From contig JAJLRJ010000005.1 in NCBI GenBank assembly GCA_024195265.1, positions 47,316,894 through 47,380,893 on the forward strand: 64,000 bases of DNA, read 5' to 3'. Of this stretch, positions 8,718 through 16,638 are shown piece by piece. The stretch is from Dendrophyllia cribrosa. Its lineage: Eukaryota; Cnidaria; Anthozoa; Scleractinia; Dendrophylliidae. The position numbers and the translations under genes are program-made. The stretch's first letter is position 1. Each line of letters starts with the position of its first letter. The notes under the pieces are model-generated. The model was not told where the DNA came from and ran no database searches. It saw only the letters and a list, made by a program, of their open reading frames with translations.

Positions 8718-10778
8718 TTATGGTGCTGTGTATTCGATTAATAATGAAATGTCTTGATTTTTAACCGTTTCAACCATCTCCACAGCCATATGACCGTATG
8801 GTAAATCTAAGTTTATATCTATCGTTTGTCTTTGACTTCCAGATAAATTATAGGTTGTTGTTTGAATTAATGAGAATCCATAGAGTATTTTTAAGGATAT
8901 TGTTTGGTAGGAAACATCCAAGAGATTATAGTGGCCTGTTATTTTTTTTAATTTGCTACCGTTTGGAATCATGATTTTGTCACAACCATTTAATAAAAAT
9001 GTTTTTCCACCACTTTCATTTGTTTTTAATTGCCCAAATAAGTGATGGGTTGCATTCATGATTTTGTGTGAATTCATATCAATATCGGTCTCCATCACCA
9101 TTTTGTTATTTTCATAAACAAAGGGAGAATCATAAACAGAACTTTCAACATCTGATTGAGAACCTTTAACGCCATAAATAATCAGCTTTGCTGGGCCTTG
9201 AACGACATCGTCAGCTGTCCCTCGCCATTTCAGATCCAGATAAATGAATTCAGGTGGAGAAATCTGCCATTTATGCATGTGAATAATTGACCTTGAATAC
9301 TTCACAAATTTTTTTGTTGATTGTTGATTGATATTCAGGCTGGTCGAAACCACGTCAACACTCACACCCGTCATGGAAGCGGGAAAGAATTCAATACAAA
9401 TCGTATATTCTCCTTCTGGAAGTTTTAACATGTTGAAACCAAGTCTCCCAGAGTATTCATTGAAAACATCTTTTGTTATTTTCAAATCATACGCCTTCTT
9501 TAAGTTATTGAAATGATGTGGAGAACTTGAAAAATCAGTTATTCCAGTCACTGTTATATTATGTTCAGAGCTGGATTCATCCACATCCTCCATCAAATAC
9601 CGGAATTCATCCTTCAAGTGGGAGGTTGACGATATATGCGATTCATTGACATATTTTTTGAGTTCAGCTTCTGTTTTGATCAGTTCCTCTGCCAGAGCTA
9701 CTGTCTTGTTATTTAGCTGTGTGTCAACATATTGTTTTGATGTTGCTTCATTAGATGTTTTTGGATCGGGAAGACCGATGATTTTCTCCGATCCCATATC
9801 AAGAGTACCAGTCATTGTTCCACCTGATAAAGAAAGCCTTTTGTCTGCTTCATCATCTACATATCCTTTATTCACAGCATGATCAACTGCTGTTGGATCT
9901 TTTACATTGAAAATTGTATTATTATTCATATCCAAACCAGTCTCCATTGATAACATCTCTTTACGACTAACAAAAATGTTTTTGACGTCATTATAAGATA
10001 CAAGATTGTTATAACTTGCTGCTAAATCTATGTAAGTCTGTTGTTTTGACTTGACGATATTGTAAAGTTCTTTCAAATCAATATTTGATGTAATATTTTG
10101 AGTATGTGGAATAGTATTTATTTTTGTATCAACATATTCTTTAGTGGTTGAATCTTTATTATTCGTGGGGGGTTGTAAATTTATGATCTTCTTATTTTTA
10201 GCATCATAATGTTGACCATCATAGTTCATGAAATGTACCTTTCCATGATAAAAAGGAAAAGCATCGTTATCACCAGCTGCTTGTATATTTAATATAGTAT
10301 GATAATTAGCATCCATGTGATCAGTTAATACTATTCTTTCATTTTTCATATATGCATCGGTAATGTGAGCTTTCTCATCAACCTTATTCTTGAGAGTTAT
10401 CATGTTAACAGCTGATAAATCGTCGTTTTCATCAGTGTCCATGTTCGTGATTAATTTTCTATCCATATTTATCTCACCGGGTAAAATTAGTTTATGTCCC
10501 CTCAAATCAAGATCTCCAGTCATATGAGATGATCCGTCAACCTGAAGAGAATCAGCCCTCAGTTGAATCAGTTTGTTTTCCAAACTTGTTCCAAGCGTGT
10601 CAACCTGATGCTTTGTAATCACGTCGTTATTGTTAATAGCTTCTGCAACATTTGTTAATCTTTTATTTTGAATATCATAATTTCCGTCATCTGTTAATAC
10701 AAATCCGACACCAGGTAATCCACGTTGAGGATTATTATTAAATGTTGATTCAGGTAAACGTCCGTTTGAGTAACTCAT
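8718..10778 (-). CDS. Fibre-like protein with phage-tail-type repeats
   Basis: 686 aa. At least five diverged units have the pattern 'LDM...KI..L..P...(D/N)A..K.YVD': about 35-65, 88-135, 190-225, 285-312 and 318-355. GGTMTGTLDMGSEKIIGL is the clearest. A short sixth, DIDMNSHKIMNA, lies near 590. This is the repeat style of trimeric bacteriophage tail-fibre and collar proteins. The C-terminal half has no such repeats and looks like beta-rich globular heads. A surface fibre or receptor-binding spike of the virion is the likely role (inference). It sits between the ATPase and membrane-protein genes, all minus strand, with gaps of about 22 bp. The start is preceded by an AT run. Confidence 0.65.
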   Translation of the reverse strand: MSYSNGRLPESTFNNNPQRGLPGVGFVLTDDGNYDIQNKRLTNVAEAINNNDVITKHQVDTLGTSLENKLIQLRADSLQVDGSSHMTGDLDLRGHKLILPGEINMDRKLITNMDTDENDDLSAVNMITLKNKVDEKAHITDAYMKNERIVLTDHMDANYHTILNIQAAGDNDAFPFYHGKVHFMNYDGQHYDAKNKKIINLQPPTNNKDSTTKEYVDTKINTIPHTQNITSNIDLKELYNIVKSKQQTYIDLAASYNNLVSYNDVKNIFVSRKEMLSMETGLDMNNNTIFNVKDPTAVDHAVNKGYVDDEADKRLSLSGGTMTGTLDMGSEKIIGLPDPKTSNEATSKQYVDTQLNNKTVALAEELIKTEAELKKYVNESHISSTSHLKDEFRYLMEDVDESSSEHNITVTGITDFSSSPHHFNNLKKAYDLKITKDVFNEYSGRLGFNMLKLPEGEYTICIEFFPASMTGVSVDVVSTSLNINQQSTKKFVKYSRSIIHMHKWQISPPEFIYLDLKWRGTADDVVQGPAKLIIYGVKGSQSDVESSVYDSPFVYENNKMVMETDIDMNSHKIMNATHHLFGQLKTNESGGKTFLLNGCDKIMIPNGSKLKKITGHYNLLDVSYQTISLKILYGFSLIQTTTYNLSGSQRQTIDINLDLPYGHMAVEMVETVKNQDISLLIEYTAP

Positions 10779-10800
10779 ATATATATATAACTAAATTATA

Positions 10801-11436
10801 TTATATTTCTTCATTGAAATTCTTAGTTGTGAATTTCCTTGGTTTGTCTATATATAAAAATGAAAATGGTTCATCAGTTGCTTTATCATATAATTCTTTT
10901 GGAATACTATTTTCACGGCAAATTAGACTCCTCTCATTAGCACTTGGGAATTCGTAAATAGAGAAATGTGAACAGTTCAATCTTATGTCTTTTGGTGTCT
11001 TATAGTAGCTTTGACTCAGATAAATCACACTGCAATTTTTATGTCTCCCACGTATAAAATAGTCGACTAATGGTTTTTGATTTTTTTCACATACAAAATC
11101 GTCAAAAATAACCAATTTCTGACTTTCACTATCAAGATCATTTACAGGAATAATCTCGTTATTACTTGCTTCAATAACATCATAACCAGCTTCAACACTT
11201 ATTGGCTGGAACATATCTATAAGATTCTGGTACTTGGACTGCTCTAAGTTTTTCGCATACAGGTATATTTTATCAAAGTACAATAAATTGTAAATCATAT
11301 GCATAAGTGTATTTGTTTTTCCCGAACCACTTGGGCCGCAAACCAACATCCGGAAGCATCGGTCAGGCATGAAAGGGTATAACTGTTTATAATTTGAGGT
11401 TACATCATCATCGGCATCGTAATTTGGTATTATCAT
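10801..11436 (-). CDS. A32/FtsK-like genome-packaging ATPase
   Basis: 211 aa. Walker A is GPSGSGKT at residues 34-41. Walker B is LVIFDD at 108-113. The following VSKQ/LSQSYYK-type region (about 137-146) corresponds to the sensor strand of the HerA/FtsK family. In Polintons and adintoviruses this enzyme pumps DNA into the capsid. Length fits the compact Polinton ATPases. The upstream sequence on its own strand is TATAATATAAATG, and the gene is divergent from 11572. Confidence 0.9.
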   Translation of the reverse strand: MIIPNYDADDDVTSNYKQLYPFMPDRCFRMLVCGPSGSGKTNTLMHMIYNLLYFDKIYLYAKNLEQSKYQNLIDMFQPISVEAGYDVIEASNNEIIPVNDLDSESQKLVIFDDFVCEKNQKPLVDYFIRGRHKNCSVIYLSQSYYKTPKDIRLNCSHFSIYEFPSANERSLICRENSIPKELYDKATDEPFSFLYIDKPRKFTTKNFNEEI

Positions 11437-11571
11437 TTATATTATATGGGTACATTATTTCAATATAACATGGTGTATAACACGGTGTACAACACAGTGT
11501 ACAACACGGTGTAAAATGCTCTTTTTTATATATGATTTCCAAATTTTATGTAACCTAATAATATAATAAAA
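11437..11571. promoter_or_regulatory. Divergent promoter with four 12-bp repeats
   Basis: Between the divergent ATPase (minus) and PPxY-protein (plus) genes lie four tandem 12-mers (11467-11514), AACA(C/T)(A/G)GTGTA(C/T) in form. Each contains an ACACGGTGT-like near-palindrome. AT-rich motifs abut both start codons. It looks like a shared operator or enhancer; that is inference. Confidence 0.5.
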
Positions 11572-12585
11572 ATGAGTTTACTTAAATGGAAAGAACTTGC
11601 AAAGAGTAAATCTCTATTAGGTAATAAGATTAATCTTGTACATGATGCAATCACAAAACATAATCTTAGTCATAAGATAAGTCAAGAGTCATTGGCTAAG
11701 GTATTCAAACCTGTGACTAGTAAATTAGATGATGTTATCGACAGTAATGTAGATTTAAGGGTACCCATAAGAAAGAAAAGAGCACCTAAAAAAGCTGATC
11801 AAGGTATTGATTATATGCCTGAAGTTGACCCTTTCGAAGACATGCAAGTTGATGATTTATTTGGTGATTATGTCCCACCAAATCAAAATAAACAAATTGT
11901 ACCTAAACCACCTACTTATGAAGAATCTTTACAAGATCTTATGGAAGGAAATAAGAATATTTATGTTGATCCTGAATACTTTGTTAATCAACCAGATGAT
12001 TTACCGCCAGAATATGAAGAAGAAGAGATGGACTATGGATTAGATGATGAAGATATAAGTAATGAGATTTTGAATGATATTGGTATTACGGATTATGAAA
12101 ATGTGGAAATGAGGTTAAATCAACCAGAAATGACACATGAAAAGACTAAGGCCTATCTTAATAAGATTATAAAAAATGCTAAAGCAAAAAGAAGTCAATT
12201 AGGTGGATTTAAGTCACATGTTACAAAACAGTTCAAAAGTGGGGCTATATCAGAAGCTGAGAGACAAATGCGAAACAAAAGAATAGACAATGCAAGACTT
12301 ACATTGAATGAATACATAAAACATTATGAGACTAAACTGCAAACAATGAAAGGTTCCGGAATCAACGGCCGAGGAAGAAAACAGAGAGGTGGAAATATTA
12401 TGTTTTTTAATGATGTAAAGCAGCTTCTCAAAAAATTGGAGTTGGTAATTGGTGAAAGATTAGCAGGGAATACCAGCATTGAGATGAGGAATATGGGAGT
12501 AACTATACTAGACACATTATTGAAAATGTCGAAAATCAATAGGTCACAATATAGTAAATTGTATAGTCAATATTTCAAAATATAA
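11572..12585 (+). CDS. Virion-associated protein with PPxY late-domain motifs
   Basis: 337 aa. The N-terminus is basic/helical. A proline- and acid-rich middle carries two PPxY motifs, PPTY at 113-116 and PPEY at 145-148. A Lys/Arg-rich segment follows (about 195-240), then MKGSG at 259-263, which fits the adenain-type cleavage consensus (M/I/L)-x-G-x|G, and a C-terminal helical domain. PPxY motifs recruit Nedd4-type ubiquitin ligases in many viruses, and adenovirus protein VI uses one. I do not have a firm family name, so a minor virion or core protein is inferred. It opens the plus-strand capsid gene cluster. Confidence 0.6.
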   Translation: MSLLKWKELAKSKSLLGNKINLVHDAITKHNLSHKISQESLAKVFKPVTSKLDDVIDSNVDLRVPIRKKRAPKKADQGIDYMPEVDPFEDMQVDDLFGDYVPPNQNKQIVPKPPTYEESLQDLMEGNKNIYVDPEYFVNQPDDLPPEYEEEEMDYGLDDEDISNEILNDIGITDYENVEMRLNQPEMTHEKTKAYLNKIIKNAKAKRSQLGGFKSHVTKQFKSGAISEAERQMRNKRIDNARLTLNEYIKHYETKLQTMKGSGINGRGRKQRGGNIMFFNDVKQLLKKLELVIGERLAGNTSIEMRNMGVTILDTLLKMSKINRSQYSKLYSQYFKI

Positions 12586-12607
12586 TTTATGTAACTTTAT
12601 TATATAA

Positions 12608-13354
12608 ATGGAACGAGAGATAGTTTTATCATCTTATAGTGTAAAAAATCAAGGGAATAATAAACCTGAAGATTTCACAACAAAATTTACTAGACCAATG
12701 ATATTGGATAGTAATTCTCAATATGTGATCGGCCTTAACCGAATTATCAATATGAGTTTTACATGGTTTAATGTTAATGCTGGATACAATAATCAATTAA
12801 TTAAATTTAGCTCTGATAGTGGTTCAACATTTAACAACATCACCTTTCCAGCCGGAGTATGGAATTATACAGACTTCAATACATATATCAAGGATATAAC
12901 GAAGACTGGTGATACGTATCCTATCACTCTTGAATTCGATAATACAACATTTAGGGTTACGATTACATTGACTCAGAATTATCAGCTTGATTTGACGCAT
13001 TCCAATTTTAATGATCTAATCGGGTTTGATAAGACAGTATTATCTAATGAAACAAATATAGGGCCGAAAGTGCCCAATCTCAGTCAAGACACAGATATCC
13101 TGAATATCCATTGTAACCTAATAAACGACAGTCTTGTCGACGGTCAAGATACAGACATCATTTATTCCTTCTCGACCAGTGTACTCCAACCTAGTTACTC
13201 CTTTACCCTCGAACCACGAAGAGTCACATTCAATCCAGTCAATAAGAATAATATTAGTAGTATCAGGGTATACATTACTGATGGAAAAAGAAGATTAGTT
13301 GACCTGAATGGAGCAGATACATCTTTCTCACTAATTCTGAAAAGTATAGAATAA
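12608..13354 (+). CDS. Minor capsid protein (penton-like, single jelly roll)
   Basis: 248 aa, beta-rich throughout, with a start MEREIVLSSYSV and a repeated pattern of short hydrophobic strands separated by Asn/Asp/Gly turns. Position (just upstream of the core protein and major capsid genes), size and the conserved N-terminal 'LSS(Y)S...N.P.DF...F..P..L' style match the penton-type minor capsid proteins of Polintons and adintoviruses, which cap the fivefold vertices. No enzymatic motif. ATG lies in TATATAAATG. Confidence 0.75.
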   Translation: MEREIVLSSYSVKNQGNNKPEDFTTKFTRPMILDSNSQYVIGLNRIINMSFTWFNVNAGYNNQLIKFSSDSGSTFNNITFPAGVWNYTDFNTYIKDITKTGDTYPITLEFDNTTFRVTITLTQNYQLDLTHSNFNDLIGFDKTVLSNETNIGPKVPNLSQDTDILNIHCNLINDSLVDGQDTDIIYSFSTSVLQPSYSFTLEPRRVTFNPVNKNNISSIRVYITDGKRRLVDLNGADTSFSLILKSIE

Positions 13355-13371
13355 TATAACATAATAGTATA

Positions 13372-13791
13372 ATGAAACCGTATGAATTCAAAAGATTTTA
13401 CCATCCAAAACTTGGTAAATTTGTATACAGACACAAAGGATCGGGAATTATCGTTGATAATATTTTCAAACCATTAAAGAGTGTGGCATCATCTGTTTTC
13501 AAGAAATTTGCTAAGCCAATAGCAAAGAAGGCGTTAGAATCGGGGATATCCCATGCAGGTGAGCGACTTGGTAAGGCGGTATCTCAAAAATCTGGTGATT
13601 TGATAATGAAAAGATTGACAAATTTGAGAAAAGGAGCTACAAGACAAACAGCAATTGTTCCATCCTCACCCATTAAACAGCTGCAGCAACATTATCAGCC
13701 AAAACTAGATCAAGAAAGTACTGATATGATACTGAATAGACTCATTTCTGGAGATGGTTTGAGGAGAAGACGTAGAGTTAGATTTGTATAG
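13372..13791 (+). CDS. Small basic amphipathic core protein
   Basis: 139 aa, strongly basic. After a PKLGKFVYRHKG-type N-terminus comes an amphipathic Ala/Ser/Lys helix (about 33-80, FKPLKSVASSVFKKFAKPIA). A polar stretch leads to ISGDG (125-129), matching the adenain-type cleavage consensus just before a poly-arginine tail (RRRRR). DNA condensation or membrane disruption, as for adenovirus core and pVI-like proteins, is inferred. It sits between the penton-like and major capsid genes. Confidence 0.6.
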   Translation: MKPYEFKRFYHPKLGKFVYRHKGSGIIVDNIFKPLKSVASSVFKKFAKPIAKKALESGISHAGERLGKAVSQKSGDLIMKRLTNLRKGATRQTAIVPSSPIKQLQQHYQPKLDQESTDMILNRLISGDGLRRRRRVRFV

Positions 13792-13841
13792 AATCAATGA
13801 ATATATTTTTTAATTGTTAAAATTATATAACATAATAATAT

Positions 13842-15128
13842 ATGTCTTTTAGAACAGATAATTTTCTACAAAGAAATGAGTTGGTGCGATTCCAACTCGA
13901 TGATGTAATCAGGTCTCCAGCTAACGGTCAACACCAAACGAAAAATGGTTATAAATTTACAATTAATGATCGATCGAGTTTCTACGATTGGTACAATGCC
14001 TATATTGAAGTCCAATTCCAACTACAGAAATTAGCAGACGGAGCAGGATATGCTGCTGCTGATCGAATAACGGTAATTAATGGAGGGCATTCCTTAATTG
14101 ACCACATAATGATTAAATCTGCAGGAAAAATAGTTTATGACACTGACAATCTCCATAAAGTCACTTTTGTTAAAAACCTGCTAGAGTATTCTGATGATTA
14201 TAGCAGATCAGTCGCTAAAAACAGTTTCTGGTATTTGGACACGAATGCTACAACAGCCAACACGAATACAGGATTTGAAGCTCGCAGGTTGCAAACTCAA
14301 GCACTTCGAGACAATGGGGCTGGTGGTGCTAAAAACATTAATGTGATTATACCATTGAACAGGTTCTCATTTTTTGAAGAACTTGAAGATAAGATGCTTG
14401 TACCAATGCAAATACAATTTAACATTGAGCTACAAAACGATGGTGAACTCATTCACATGGCTAATGGAACTGATGCTGGAAGAATTGTTGTTAATAGGTT
14501 TTTGCTATGGGTGCCAAAACTAACCCCAAAGGATTCATTGTATGACAATTTCGTTAGTTCATTTCTTAAAGAAACTCAGTGGAAATATTTAAGGGAAATG
14601 TACGAAGCATCAGCTCCTACACAATCATCAGGATTTTTCCAGATTTCAAGCAGTATTGACAATGTCAAACACATTTTTGTTTACTTGAAAAGAACAAACC
14701 CGCCTAATGATGCAGTTGAAGAAGACAGTCCTTATCTAATGAACACTTTTAAACTTAATGCTGATGATAATAACTCTTCCCTTTTAAACTGTAGACTAGA
14801 ATATGGAAATGGAGTCTTTTATCCAGAAACAGAGTATGATACAGAATCAAAAGTGAGAATCTTTAACGATTTGATGTCATATACTATGCGGAAAAATGAC
14901 TATAACAGCGGAACTCAGCTGAACTTAGCAAACTATAGTTCTCTGTATGGGTTGATTTACTTTAATCTTACGTATCAAACTGAAAAAATAACAAGAGATC
15001 CGAAACAGCTAATCTTTAGGTATAGACTAAGCCAGAATGCAGTTGCAAACTTCAATGTTCATGCTGTAGTCCTATACGAAGAATCTGTTGTCATTGACAA
15101 GGTGGGTAATGAATTGGTTATAGTGTAA
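13842..15128 (+). CDS. Major capsid protein (double jelly roll)
   Basis: 428 aa. It is the largest of the capsid cluster and placed as expected between core genes. The N-terminal NGYKFTINDRSSFYDWYNAY-like segment leads into two beta-rich halves. The first ends near residue 215, and the second begins with RFLLWVPKLTPKDS. The C-terminal half repeats short strands such as YGLIYFNLTY. Size and signature fit Polinton/adintovirus major capsid proteins, which form pseudo-hexameric trimers on an icosahedral shell. The frame is intact. Confidence 0.88.
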   Translation: MSFRTDNFLQRNELVRFQLDDVIRSPANGQHQTKNGYKFTINDRSSFYDWYNAYIEVQFQLQKLADGAGYAAADRITVINGGHSLIDHIMIKSAGKIVYDTDNLHKVTFVKNLLEYSDDYSRSVAKNSFWYLDTNATTANTNTGFEARRLQTQALRDNGAGGAKNINVIIPLNRFSFFEELEDKMLVPMQIQFNIELQNDGELIHMANGTDAGRIVVNRFLLWVPKLTPKDSLYDNFVSSFLKETQWKYLREMYEASAPTQSSGFFQISSSIDNVKHIFVYLKRTNPPNDAVEEDSPYLMNTFKLNADDNNSSLLNCRLEYGNGVFYPETEYDTESKVRIFNDLMSYTMRKNDYNSGTQLNLANYSSLYGLIYFNLTYQTEKITRDPKQLIFRYRLSQNAVANFNVHAVVLYEESVVIDKVGNELVIV

Positions 15129-15192
15129 AATAAATATCCTTATTTCATATATATTATGTGAAATTTTATATAATATATATTATATATAAGAA

Positions 15193-16008
15193 ATGACTCA
15201 GCTTTTTGAAATCAAAGTAAATTTGTCTGACAATCAAAAGAAGAATCTTAGCAATGCTTTCAAAAAAAGGGAAACTATTGTTCTCAGACTATCAAATAAA
15301 TCTCTTCATGGCAATGACGTTTTATATGTATCATCGATGGTGAAGAAGAGATTGGAGAAGAATCGTATGATGAATAAGGGTATGGATATCAAACTTGTTA
15401 AAAGTAATATCAGAAAACAGGTTGGAGGTAGTCTACTAACTTCTATCTTAAGTATTGGAAAAACACTAGCACCTACTATAGGCAAAACCCTTGGGCTATC
15501 AGCTCTTGCTGGATTGGCTTCAGAAGGTGCTTCTCAGATTGTGAAATCAATATCTGGCAAAGGCGTACAGTCGGGTGGTTTTCTCGTACCACAAGACAAA
15601 ATTAATAAGCTGATAGAATATAAGCATCTTTTATCTGCGAAACAAAAACAGGATATATTGAATGCCCTTCAATCAGGTTCAGGTGTTCATGTGAAACCAA
15701 CAAAAACACAATCAGGTGGATTTTTAGGCACTCTGTTGGCAAGCATTGGTGTTCCACTCCTTCTAAATGCTTTGACTGGTAAAACTGGTAGTGGGGCTCC
15801 ACGAATGGGAACTAGTAAGAAAAAAGGGGGTAAGGGAGCTCCGAGAATTGGAATTTATAGACCACCTCCATTTATAGGTTCATGGGATAATCCAATTGGT
15901 ATGGGTATTAAAAAAAAAACTACCAAAAAAAACAAGTCGGGAGAAGGCATACTATTAGGGAAAAACAGCCCATTCAATGGCATCCCACTACTAGGGGCAA
16001 TACTGTAA
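15193..16008 (+). CDS. Adenovirus pX-like virion core protein
   Basis: 271 aa. A charged N-terminal part is followed by a Gly/Ala/Ser/Leu-rich hydrophobic segment (about 78-120, GGSLLTSILSIGKTLAPTIG) resembling the adenovirus pX (mu) and Polinton core proteins. A second hydrophobic stretch lies at about 174-195, then a basic GAPR..KKGGKGAPR region and a C-terminus NSPFNGIPLLGAIL. ISGKG (120-124) fits the adenain-type cleavage consensus. Near the 3' end are two A-runs (15910-15919 and 15925-15932). The last 75 nt also read in the -1 frame, which continues into the protease with no stop. Confidence 0.7.
   Translation: MTQLFEIKVNLSDNQKKNLSNAFKKRETIVLRLSNKSLHGNDVLYVSSMVKKRLEKNRMMNKGMDIKLVKSNIRKQVGGSLLTSILSIGKTLAPTIGKTLGLSALAGLASEGASQIVKSISGKGVQSGGFLVPQDKINKLIEYKHLLSAKQKQDILNALQSGSGVHVKPTKTQSGGFLGTLLASIGVPLLLNALTGKTGSGAPRMGTSKKKGGKGAPRIGIYRPPPFIGSWDNPIGMGIKKKTTKKNKSGEGILLGKNSPFNGIPLLGAIL
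15910..15933 (+). promoter_or_regulatory. Candidate -1 ribosomal frameshift site, core protein to protease
   Basis: In the core-protein frame the sequence reads A_AAA_AAA (15912-15918) and then A_AAA_AAC (15927-15933), both canonical slippery heptamers. The -1 frame has a stop (TAA, 15909-15911) immediately upstream and is then open through the protease to 16466. I found no convincing downstream pseudoknot, only short GC-rich stems. Polymerase slippage on the 10-A run is an alternative. Confidence 0.5.
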
Positions 16009-16466
16009 AACCAAAATTCCATAAAGATATCCCGTTAAGTAATCATGATCTAATAAAATGGTGTAGATATTTGAACATCCCAATCAAAGATGTTCTGTCA
16101 AGGGATGAAAGAGTTTCACATAACCATAGACAGGCGTTATTTATCTACAATCTTGAACCCTCATATATGAGTGGAAGCCATTGGGTGGCCACATATGTCA
16201 AAGACAACGTAATAAATTATTTTGACAGTTTTGGTATGCCCCCATTTCAGGAGATTGTAAATCATGCTAAAAGAAAGAATATGACTCTGTTACATCAAAA
16301 CAACCAAATCCAGAACATAAAAACGACTACATGTGGTTACTTCTGTTTATACTTTCTGAATGAAATGAATAAAGGGAATTCATATTACAATCTATTGGAA
16401 GTGTTCGACATATATGACACAATGAAGAATGAGAGATTCCTGGAAAATTATTTTAGAAATATCTAA
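15933..16466 (+). CDS. Adenain-like cysteine protease, no ATG start
   Basis: The conserved part starts near 16029 (PLSNHDLIKWCRY) and ends at 16466. Catalytic residues of the C5/Ulp1-like fold are visible: His in SGSHWVA, Asp in YFDSFGMPP and Cys in TTTCGYFCLYFL. Such proteases mature the capsid in adenoviruses and Polintons. The first ATG in frame lies inside the SHW region, too late for a working enzyme. The open frame extends upstream, overlapping the core-protein gene in -1 register, to a stop at 15909. Expression could be by -1 frameshifting at the A-runs, by a non-ATG start, or the original ATG may have been lost by mutation. The start given is the first codon after a slip at 15927-15933. 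Confidence 0.75.
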   Translation, partial: QVGRRHTIREKQPIQWHPTTRGNTVKPKFHKDIPLSNHDLIKWCRYLNIPIKDVLSRDERVSHNHRQALFIYNLEPSYMSGSHWVATYVKDNVINYFDSFGMPPFQEIVNHAKRKNMTLLHQNNQIQNIKTTTCGYFCLYFLNEMNKGNSYYNLLEVFDIYDTMKNERFLENYFRNI

Positions 16467-16479
16467 CTTATATATATAA

Positions 16480-16638
16480 ATGATGAAAAGTTATTGTGTA
16501 AAGCAGAAGAAAGTCACTGAATGTGTACCAGGAAGCGAACGATATGTGAAAACTAAAAATGGTCGAACTATGTTGAAATGCACTTGCGCTGAATGTGGAA
16601 TTACTAAATCTCGTTTTGTTAAGAACCAGGGAAACTAA
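16480..16638 (+). CDS. 52-aa Cys-rich protein, DUF5679-like
   Basis: A small ORF directly after a TATATATAAATG motif. It has YC near the N-terminus (C6), then VKTKNGRTMLK and CTCAECG (C34, C36, C39). The layout resembles the tiny zinc-binding DUF5679-type proteins of adintoviruses and large DNA viruses. The usual second Cys of the first pair appears replaced (Gln9), so metal binding may be altered. The stop overlaps the next start (TAATG), implying coupled translation or a compact late transcript. Function unknown. Confidence 0.6.
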   Translation: MMKSYCVKQKKVTECVPGSERYVKTKNGRTMLKCTCAECGITKSRFVKNQGN

